Below are positions 7,485-15,601 of a stretch of DNA of 64,000 nucleotides, one piece after another (positions within the stretch are counted from its first letter, which is position 1; every line of letters starts with the position of its first letter). The notes below the pieces were generated by a model. The model ran no database searches. It was not told the DNA's origin and saw only the letters and a program-made list of their open reading frames with translations. Made by a program: the position numbers and the translations under genes. The stretch is from VAXT01 sp963794605 (lineage in GTDB: Bacteria > Actinomycetota > Thermoleophilia > Gaiellales > Gaiellaceae): NCBI GenBank assembly GCA_963794605.1, contig CAWCEN010000004.1:620001-684000 (forward strand). The letters are read 5' to 3'.

Positions 7485-10400
7485 CTAGCGCGTAACGACG
7501 AACGAGCTGCCGCCGAGCAGCTTGCCGTAGCGGCCCGCGGCGAGCTTGCCGCGACCCGGCCACACATACCAGCGGTACGTCCCCGGCCGCAGCTTGTAGC
7601 GGCGGCCGTGATACTTCCAGGAACGCGGCAACTGAAGCCGTGCCCGCACGGGCCAGGCGCTGTACAGGCGTCGGCCGCGGACGAGGACGACGTTGTAGTA
7701 GCGGGCCTCTCGCACGGATGACCAGACGAGGAGCGGAGGCTTGGCGACCCGTTCGCCCGGGCCCGGGAAGAGCAGCGCGCCCCGAGCCACGAAGTCGAGC
7801 GTCTTCCTGCCCGCGTTGCCGGCCGCGTCGAGTACGCCAAGGCGGTATTGGTACGTGCGCCCCGGCCGGAGCCCGGTGTCGAGGAAGCTCGTCGCCGAGC
7901 TCGGGCCGCGGAAGACGACACTCTCCGCCTCGCCGTTCAGGCCGGGTGTGCGCAGTAGCTCCACGGACTGCGCATCGGGCGTCGTCCGCCAGATCAGCTT
8001 GGCCGTGCGCTTGCCGGGCTTCGGCACGAAAAGCATCACCGACGGGGCGGTCCCGTCGTACTTGACCGCGATGCTCGCGGTGCCCTTGTTGCCCGCCCGG
8101 TCGTTGCAGGAGCCGCCGACGAAGGCAACCGCGTTGTCCGGGCCGGAGTAGGTTGCCCTCGTGCAGCTGTCGACCCCCGACGTGGCGTCCGTTCCGCTGA
8201 AGCTGACGGTCAGCGCATGGTTGTACCAGCCGTTCGCGTCGGGAGCCCGCCCGGGAGCTGCGCTGACCTGCGGTGCCGTGGCGTCGTAGCCGAGCGAGAA
8301 GGTCGCGACGGCGCTCGTGTTCCCGGCGCGGTCGGCGCAGTTGCCGCTGAGCGAGGCGTTCGCGGCGTCCGGGCCTGGGTAGACCTGCGCCGCGGTGCAC
8401 GAGTCGATGCCCGACGTGGCGTCCGTTCCGCCAAAAGCAACCCGGATGGGCTGGTTGTACCAGCCGTTCGAGTCGGGCTCGCGCGCCGGGCTGCCGAACG
8501 CGGCAGGCGCCGTCCCGTCGTAGTTGAGCGCGAACGAGTGGACGCTCGTGTTCCCGGCGCGGTCGACGCAGGAGCCGGAGACCGACGCGTTCTGCGAGTC
8601 GGGGCCGGAGTAGGACTGCGGCGGGACGCATGAGTCGAGGCCCGAGGTCGCGTCCGTCCCGGCGAAGGCGACCGAGAGCGCATGGTTGTACCAGCCGTTC
8701 GAGTCCGGGCTGCGCGACGGAGTCGCGCTCATGACCGGCCCCGTCCCGTCGTACTGGAAGCCGAAGGCCGAACTCAGACTCGTGTTCCCCGCCCGGTCAC
8801 GGCAGGTACCCGAGACCGAGGCATTGGCCGAATCGGGGCCCGAATAGCTCGCCTGCGCACACGAATCGATCCCCGAAGTCGCATCCGCGCCAGCGAAAGC
8901 GACCGAGAGCGCGTGGTTGTACCAGCCGTTGTGGTCGGTCCCGCGCGAGGGGCTCGCGCCGGTCACCGTCGGTGCCGTCCCGTCGTAGCTGAGCGGAAAG
9001 ACCCTGAACGTCGTGTTCCCCGCCCGATCACGGCACGAGCCCGACACCGACGCGTTCTGCGCGTCTGGTCCCGAGTAACTCTGCGGCGCCAGACAACTCT
9101 CGACTCCGGAGGTCGCATCAGTGCCCGCGAAGCTGACGCTGAGCGTGTGGTTGTACCAGCCGTTCGAATCGGGAGCGCGACTCGGAGTAGCCGTCACGAC
9201 CGGGCCGGTGGCGTCGTAGCTGAGCCCGAACACCTTCACCGTGGCGTTCCCGGCTCGATCCCGGCACGAGCCGCTGACCGAGGCGTTTTCGTCGTCGGGC
9301 CCGGAGTACGTCTGGGGCCCGACGCAGCTCTCGACGCCTGACGTTGCGTCGGTTCCCGCGAAGGTGACGACGACCGCGTGGTTGTACCAGCCGTTCGAGT
9401 CCGGTGCGCGGCCCGGAGTCGAGGTGACGATCGGCCCCGTGGCGTCGTAACTGAACGAGAACACCATCGCCCTCGTGTTGCCGGCCCGGTCGCGGCAGGA
9501 GCCGGAGACGGAGGCGTTCTGCGAGTCGGGACCGGAGTACGACTGGGGATCGACGCACGAGTCCATGCCCGACATCGCATCTGTGCCGCTGAAGCTGACC
9601 GTCAGCGAGTGGTTGTACCAGCCATTCGAGTCCGGAATCCGCCCGGGAGTGGCGGTGACCACGGGACCGGTTCCGTCATAGCTGAGCGCGAGCGAGCGTA
9701 CGGTCGTGTTTCCGGCGCGATCGACGCAGGAGCCGGAGACCGATGCGTTCGCCGAGTCGGGCCCGGAGTAGGGCTGCGGGGGGACGCAGGAGTCGATCCC
9801 CGAGGGCGCGTCGGTGCCGGAGAAGCTGACCGAGAGCGTGTGGTTGTACCAGCCGTTCGCATCGGGGTTGCGGGACGGAGTCGCGGTCACCGTCGGCCCC
9901 GTGTCGTCGTACTGGAAGTTGAAATTGCCGCTCAGGCTCGTGTTCCCCGCCCGGTCGCGGCAGGTGCCGGAGACGGAGGCGTTCGCCGAGTCGGGGCCGG
10001 AGTAGCTCGTCTGCGTGCAGGAGTCGAGCCCCGACATCGCGTCGGAGCCGGCGAAGGCGATCGAGAGCGTGTGGTTGTACCAGCCGTTGTGGTCGGTCCC
10101 GCGCGACGGGGTCGCCCCCGTCACTTGCGGCACGGTCGCGTCGTAGCTGAGCCCGAAGGAGCGTGCGGTCGTGTTCCCCGCCCGGTCGCGGCAGGAGCCG
10201 CTGACAGAGGCGTTCGCGTTGTCGGGGCCGGAGTAGCCCTGCGGCTGGACGCACGAGTCGATGCCCGAGGTCGCGTCCGTGCCTGAGAAGCTGACCGTCA
10301 GCGCATGGTTGTACCAGCCGTTCGAGTCGGGGGCGCGGGAGGGCGTGACGGTGACCACCGGGCCGGTCGAGTCGTACTGGAAGTTGAAGGTGCTGGCGAC

Positions 10401-11622
10401 GCTCGTGTTTCCCGCACGGTCGCGGCACGTACCGTTGACGGCGCCCGTTGCGTCGTCCGGCTCGGAGTAGGTCGTCTGCGTGCAGGAGTCGATCCCCGAC
10501 ATCGCGTCGGTGCCGGCGAACGTGACCGTGAACGCATGGTTGTACCAGCCGTTCTGATCGGGATTCCGCGACGGAGTCGAGCCCGTCACCTGCGGTACTG
10601 TCGAGTCATAGCTGAGTCCGAACGAGCGTACGGTCGTGTTTCCGGCGCGATCGACGCAGGAGCCGGAGACCGATGCGTTCGCCGAGTCGGGCCCGGAGTA
10701 GGGCTGCGGGGGGACGCAGGAGTCGATCCCCGAGGGCGCGTCGGTGCCGGAGAAGCTGACCGAGAGCGTGTGGTTGTACCAGCCGTTCGCATCGGGGTTG
10801 CGGGACGGAGTCGCGGTCACCGTCGGCCCCGTGTCGTCGTACTGGAAGTTGAAATTGCCGCTCAGGCTCGTGTTCCCCGCCCGGTCGCGGCAGGTGCCGG
10901 AGACGGAGGCGTTCGCCGAGTCGGGGCCGGAGTAGCTCGTCTGCGTGCAGGAGTCGAGCCCCGACATCGCGTCGGAGCCGGTGAAGGCGATCGAGAGCGT
11001 GTGGTTGTACCAGCCGTTGTGGTCGGTCCCGCGCGACGGGGTCGCCCCCGTCACTTGCGGCGCGGTCGCGTCGTAGCTGAGCCCGAAGGAGCGTGCGGTC
11101 GTGTTCCCCGCCCGGTCGCGGCAGGAGCCGCAAGACCGAGGCGTGCGCGCTGTCGGGGCCGGAGTAACCCTGCGGTGGGTCGCAGGAGTCGATGCCCGAG
11201 GTCGCGTCCGTGCCTGAGAAGCTGACCGTCAGCGAGTGGTTGTACCAGCCGTTCGAGTCCGGGCTTCGGGACGGGGTCGCAGTTACTACGGGACCTGTCT
11301 TGTCGAGCCTGATCGTGATCGCGACCGTCGTCTCGCCGCCGTCGCTCCTCGCGTAGCAGGAGAGCGGTATGCCCACGGTGTCACTCGTGAGCGTCACCGC
11401 GTCACAGCCGCGCGTCTCCAGGATCACGGACTCCGGATCCTCGACCGTCCAGTTGACCGTGACGTTGCTCACGTACCAGCCGTTCAAGCCGAGCGTTCCG
11501 AAGATGTGGGGCGTGACGACGGGCGGCGTGGGATCGCCGGGGACATTCGGGCCACCGCCCGCGCTCGGCGTCAGCAGCAGGGCGCATACACCGCAGATGA
11601 GAAGCAGGCGGTGTCCGCGCAC
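7485..11622 (-). CDS. Giant secreted Ig-like repeat protein (one frameshift)
   Basis: About 1378 aa once one frameshift is repaired. The GTG at 11622 has AGGAGG 6 nt upstream and opens a signal peptide (GHRLLLICGVCALLLTPSAGG). An atypical first module (NGWYVSNVTVNW) is followed by 14 Ig-like modules of about 77 residues. Each has an NGWYNH strand, a GTDA-SGIDSC segment, SYSGPD, and SGSC-DRAGN, with two Cys per module that probably form a disulfide. The C-terminus holds a fibronectin-III-like domain (AKLIWRTTPDAQSVELLR) and a conserved tail (RRYKLRPGTYRWYVWPGRG). There is no LPXTG motif. The frame breaks near 11131, where the expected GTC AGC reads GTC TTGC, exactly at the edge of a duplicated block. 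Probably an adhesin or surface-layer component. Confidence 0.75.
9693..10201. repeat. Segmental duplication inside the Ig-repeat gene, copy A
   Basis: About 509 bp nearly identical to 10623-11131 at an offset of 930 bp, which is 310 codons and keeps the frame. I noticed only about two differing bases (near 10042 and 10135), far fewer than between other modules. This indicates recent duplication or gene conversion of two-plus modules. Confidence 0.75.
10623..11131. repeat. Segmental duplication inside the Ig-repeat gene, copy B
   Basis: Partner of 9693-10201. Identity stops at 11131, the same position where the reading frame of the gene is lost. The frameshift may therefore mark a recombination junction or a misassembly at the repeat edge. 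Confidence 0.75.
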
Positions 11623-11632
11623 GTCCTTCCTC

Positions 11633-12824
11633 CTAGCCCGAGCCTCCGAATTTGAAGGTGCTGCCGCCGAGCATCTTCCCGTACCGGCCGGCAGAAAGCG
11701 TGCCGTAGCCGGGCCAAACGAACCAGCTGTACGTTCCGGGCCGCAGCTTGTAGCGGCGCCCACGGTACTTCCAGGCGCGGGGCAGCTGCAGGCGCGCCCG
11801 GACGGGCCAGGCGCTGAAGCACGCGCCGGCCGCGGACGAGGATCACGTTGTAGTAGGAAGCGCCGCGCTTGGGCGCCCAGACGAGGAGCGGCGCCTTCGT
11901 GACCTGCTGCGCTCGGGGCGGGAACGAGCAGCGCTCCGCGGGCGAGGAAGGCGAGCGCCTTCGCGCTCTGATTGGCCGCGACGTCGGTGGCCGTCAGGCT
12001 GTACTGGTACTGCCGGCCGGGATGGAGCTTGCGATCGGTGAAGCCCTTCGCCGAGCCCTGGCCGCTGAAGACGACGCTCTGCGTCGCGCCCTTCAGGCCG
12101 GGCGTGCGGACAACCTGGATCGAGCTCGCACCCTGAACATTCCAGTCGAGCTTCGCATTCCGGTTGCCCGGTGCGACCCGGAACGAAGTGACCGTCGGAG
12201 GCGTGGCGTCGTACTTGAGCGCGTAGCTCGCCGCGGTCTGATTTCCAGCATTGTCGCTGACAGGAGCCACTGACCGAGGTGTTTGGGCTGTCGGGCCCCC
12301 CGTAAGTGGCCTGCGTGCACGAGGCGATCTGTGACGTGGCGTCCGTGCCGCTGAACGTGACCGTGAGCGCGCGGTTGTACCAGCCGTTCGCATCCGGCGG
12401 GCGTGCCGGTGCCGGGTTCACTGTGGGCGGAGTCGCGTCGCGCTTGACGTTAAGGACTTGGTTGTTAGGTCGCAGTCCGGGGGGCTGGGGCAGGTCGTTC
12501 CGTTCCCCGCTCTGCAAGTGAGACGTCATTCCGGTCGTGTCCGCAGTGAGCGTGCGCGCGCCGCAGCCATCGATCCCAGGAGTGAGGAAATTCGATTACC
12601 CAATTGAGCGTCACATTGGTCACGTACCAGCCGTTCGCGCCCAGCGTTCCGTAGATCACCGGTGTGACGTTTGGCGGGGCCGTCGGGCTGGCCGCTCGCA
12701 CCGCGGGCACCAGGAATACCGCGGCGCCAAGGACGACGAGCGAGGAGCCAGCCCGTGGGCAAACGGCGGGCCGAGGCCCGTGAGGGCTCCGGCGACGCCG
12801 CAGGTCTGAGACTCGCTGCCCCAG
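11633..12824 (-). pseudogene. Broken paralogue of the Ig-repeat surface protein
   Basis: A short relative of the neighbouring giant protein, with its reading frame split into about five pieces. A signal peptide (SSLVVLGAAVFLVPAVRA) and first module (GANGWYVTNVTLNW) are followed by a shift near 12590. Then one Ig module (DANGWYNRALTVTFSGTDA) runs to a shift near 12260, and a fibronectin-III-like part (AKLDWNVQGASSIQVVRT) to shifts near 11915 and 11823. The conserved tail (RRYKLRPGTYSWFVWPGYG) ends at the TAG at 11633. No ATG/GTG/TTG precedes the signal peptide; CTG at 12824 follows AGGAGG by 6 nt. Only one full GWYN module remains. Four breaks in about 1.2 kb favour true decay, but sequence errors are also common in this window. 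Confidence 0.65.
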
Positions 12825-12868
12825 AACCCTCCTCCTTCTCTCCGCCCGTTTACCCCGCAGGCACTTTG

Positions 12869-12897
12869 AAGCTACACCCTTGTTTCAGACGTGTCAA
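12869..12897 (-). promoter_or_regulatory. Sigma-70-type promoter (TTGACA-17-TAGCTT)
   Basis: On the reverse strand TTGACA (12897-12892) and TAGCTT (12874-12869) are 17 bp apart. This would give a leader of about 38 nt ahead of the CTG at 12824 of the broken Ig paralogue. It lies just beyond the end of the trpB-like gene. Confidence 0.5.
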
Positions 12898-12929
12898 TTT
12901 CCGGGCGTTGCCCGAAAACGGAACACCAC

Positions 12930-14292
12930 TTAGGCTGGCTGCGGAAGCCCTTCGATCGCCTTCAGAGCGCGCTCGATCTCGCCTCGTCAGCGCGACGTCC
13001 TCGAGCTTCCCGGCGAAGAAGTTGTCGTACGCGGCCATGTCGAAATGGCCGTGGCCGGAGAGGTTGAAGAGGATCGTCTTCACCTCGCCCGCCTCGTCGG
13101 CCTGACGCGCGACTCCGATCGCTCCGTGGATCGCATGTGCCGACTCCGGAGCGGGAACGATCCCCTCTGCGCCGGCGAACTCGACCGCGGACGTGAAGAC
13201 GTCCTTCTGCAGATAGGCCTCGGCGCGAATCATCCCGTCCAGAACCAGCTGCGAGATGAGAGGCGCGACGCCGTGGTAGCGCAGGCCTCCGGAGTGGATC
13301 GGGGCCGGCACGAAGTCGTGACCGAGCGTGTGCATCGGGACGAGCGGGGTCAGGCCGACCGTGTCGCCGAAGTCGTAGGCAAAGGGCCCGCGCGTGAGGG
13401 TCGGGCAGGCGGCCGGCTCGCAGGCGAGGACGTCGATCTCCTTGCCGGCGATCTTCTCGCGCAGGAACGGGAACGCGAGCCCGGCGAAGTTGGATCCACC
13501 TCCGACGCAGCCGATCACGACATCGGGGAACGCGCCGGCGAGCTCCATCTGCTCGAGCGCCTCCTGGCCGATCACAGTCTGGTGCAGGAGGACGTGGTTG
13601 AGGACGCTGCCCAACGAGTAGGCGGTGTCGTCGCGGCCCGCCGCATCCTCGACGGCCTCCGAGATAGCGATGCCGAGGCTCCCCGGCGAATCCGGGTGCT
13701 CCGCGAGCACCTTGCGGCCGGACTCGGTCTCGTCGGACGGGCTGGCCACGACCTCCGAGCCCCAGACGTGCATCAGCGAGCGCCGGAACGGCTTCTGGTC
13801 GTACGAGACCTTGACCATGTAGACCTTGCATTCGAGCCCGACGAGCTTGCAGGCAAACGCGAGGGCGCTGCCCCACTGGCCGGCGCCGGTCTCCGTCGAG
13901 AGGCGCCTACGGCCCTCAGCCTTGTTGTAGTAGGCCTGCGCGACGGCGGTGTTCGGCTTGTGGCTCCCCGCCGGGCTGACGCCTTCGTACTTGTAGAAGA
14001 TGCGGGACCTCGTGCCGATCGCGCGCTCGAGTCGTTCGGCTCGGTAGAGCGGCGTCGGCCGCCAGAGCCTGTAGATATCGAGCACCTCGTCGGGAATCGC
14101 TACCTCGGCGTCGGTGCTGACCTCCTGGAGGATCAGCTCCATCGGGAAGAGCGGTGCGAGATCGTCGGGGCCGACCGGCTCGCCCGTCCCCGGGTGAAGG
14201 ACCGGCTGCGGCCGGTTCGGCATGTCGGACGCGATGTTGTACCAGCGGGTCGGAATCTTCGACTCGGGCAGCTGGATCTTGGTCTCGCTCAC
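12930..14292 (-). CDS. trpB: TrpB2-type tryptophan synthase beta chain (C-terminal frameshift)
   Basis: A pyridoxal-phosphate enzyme of the TrpB2 branch, which joins indole (or a related nucleophile) with serine. The length of about 453 aa and the N-terminal extension (PTRWYNIASDMP) fit TrpB2 rather than classic TrpB. The PLP lysine sits in GSHKPNTA, the glycine-rich phosphate loop is CVGGGSNF, and ETGAGQWG is present. There is no trpA or other trp gene nearby, usual for TrpB2. After GKLEDVALT the frame as given runs on into unlikely sequence to 12850. One base earlier or later it reads GEIERALKAIEGLPQPA and stops at 12930, so I end the gene there. The indel lies near 12981-12988. Confidence 0.85.
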
Positions 14293-14333
14293 CGCCTCCC
14301 AGCATAGAGGCCCTCGTCGAGCGCTTACGGAGA

Positions 14334-14364
14334 AGGACCGGCGCGCTTTCGGCGCGCCGGTCCT
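14334..14364 (-). terminator. Strong 13-bp hairpin after the polyproline gene
   Basis: AGGACCGGCGCGC and its exact complement flank a 5-nt loop, between the stop of the polyproline gene and the start of the trpB-like gene. The downstream T-run is poor on the reverse strand (TTCTCC), so it may act as a pausing or Rho-assisted terminator. Confidence 0.55.
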
Positions 14365-14374
14365 GTCTCGAGCT

Positions 14375-15424
14375 TTAGCCGGTGAAAGGCGGCCGCTTGA
14401 AGGCGACCCGCTTGACCCGCTTCACGCGCTTGCACTTGCCCAGCTTGCCGTTCTTGAGGTGCACGCGCTTCATGCCCGCTGGGCACCGCTTCTTCTTCTT
14501 CACCTTCCGCGCTGGTGCTGGCGGAGGCGGAGGTGGCGGCGGAGGCGGAGGTGGTGGCGGAGGCGGAGGTGGCGGGGGCGGAGGTGGCGGAGGTGGCGGA
14601 GGCGGAGGTGGCGGAGGCGGAGGTGGCGGAGGCGGAGGTGGCGGAGGCGGAGGTGGCGGAGGCGGCGGAGGTGGCGGAGGTGGCGGAGGCGGCGGAGGCG
14701 GAGGTGGCGGGGGCGGAGGCGGAGGTGGCGGCGGAGGCGGAGGTGGCGGCGGAGGCGGCGGAGGCGGAGGTGGCGGAGGCGGAGGTGGCGGAGGCGGAGG
14801 TGGTGGAGGCGGAGGTGGTGGAGGCGGTGGCGGTGGCGGTGGCGGTGGCGGTGGCGGTGGCGGCGGGTGCCCGCAGTCGACCACATTGCCGCTGCCGTCC
14901 ACAATCGCGAACCCAGCCGGCCCCAGCGGACCCTGCAGCTGGAAGTGCTGCCGGATGATGTCGTTGTTCGAATTGTTCCCGGTCGGATTCGATCCCACCG
15001 GGCCGTAGGCGACGATCGTCGTCCGACACGCAGTGTCGGGCACGTCCCAGGAGAACGTGATCGTCGCCCCGGACATCGTCCCATGAACCGTCGTGTTGCC
15101 TTGCTCGGAGCTCTTGATCACGACGTCAGCCTCGGTCGCGCCCTGGAGATCCGCATCCGTGGCACCCGTTATCTGCGCTGTGATCGAGTCTCCGACCTGC
15201 ACCTGCCAATGGGTGCGATTGAAAACCGCACCGGTCTGGGGTAGCCCGCCGGTCGGCTGGTCGAGACTTCCCGGCCCGTGGCTGTCCGCCGCGGGTGTTG
15301 CCGCTGGTGCGAGAAACAGTGCCGAGAGCACGATCGCCGCAGCGACGAGCCACGACGTCTGCCCCGGACCAACCTTCTTCGCACGAGCACGTTTGCTCCT
15401 CCACGCCTTGCCGCATGTCCGCAT
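14375..15424 (-). CDS. Secreted protein with a 116-residue polyproline tract
   Basis: A 349-aa protein. An unusual, strongly basic start (MRTCGKAWRSKRARAKKVG) leads into a signal-peptide-like helix (SWLVAAAIVLSALFLAPAA). A globular region of about 130 residues follows, with FNRTHWQVQVGDSITAQ and paired Cys. Residues 187-302 are 116 uninterrupted prolines. The C-terminal 47 residues are very basic and carry two Cys (KVKKKKRCPAG, KLGKCKRVKRVKRV). The likely picture is a rigid polyproline-II stalk across the cell wall, with a cationic end that could bind anionic polymers. AGGGGG lies 8 nt before the ATG. Translating such a run would depend strongly on elongation factor P. I know no named family for it. 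Confidence 0.75.
   Translation of the reverse strand: MRTCGKAWRSKRARAKKVGPGQTSWLVAAAIVLSALFLAPAATPAADSHGPGSLDQPTGGLPQTGAVFNRTHWQVQVGDSITAQITGATDADLQGATEADVVIKSSEQGNTTVHGTMSGATITFSWDVPDTACRTTIVAYGPVGSNPTGNNSNNDIIRQHFQLQGPLGPAGFAIVDGSGNVVDCGHPPPPPPPPPPPPPPPPPPPPPPPPPPPPPPPPPPPPPPPPPPPPPPPPPPPPPPPPPPPPPPPPPPPPPPPPPPPPPPPPPPPPPPPPPPPPPPPPPPPPPPPPPPPPPPPPPPPPAPARKVKKKKRCPAGMKRVHLKNGKLGKCKRVKRVKRVAFKRPPFTG
14519..14866. repeat. Minisatellite of proline codons, G-rich on the + strand
   Basis: 348 bp made only of GGC, GGA, GGT and GGG triplets on the + strand (CCN on the coding strand), often as units of GGCGGAGGT. The extreme strand asymmetry predicts G-quadruplexes and slippage. Its length may vary between strains or be collapsed in the assembly. 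Confidence 0.85.
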
Positions 15425-15601
15425 GCCGCAGTCCCCCTATCCCACTGATTAATTGGTTAAAACGTCCGAAACCTGTCTATAAGTGTAACAGCCGCTAGCT
15501 CACCATAAAGGGTGATTGCGTTTTTCCACAATCCCCCGTTCAAGGGGCTTGAAACATCAGCCCTCAACGGCCGTTAAACCCGCTCTGTCAGGCGGCGAAC
15601 G

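Noticed and set aside
7485..11622. CRISPR-like array or non-coding tandem repeat
   Set aside because: Repeats are about 232 bp, coding, in frame and diverged as protein modules.
12850..12929. Extended C-terminus of the trpB-like protein
   Set aside because: The tail is unlike TrpB2; a one-base shift gives the family ending at 12930.
14382..15008. Long + strand polyglycine ORF
   Set aside because: It is the antisense of the proline-codon minisatellite; the reverse frame has signal peptide, SD and a sensible C-terminus.
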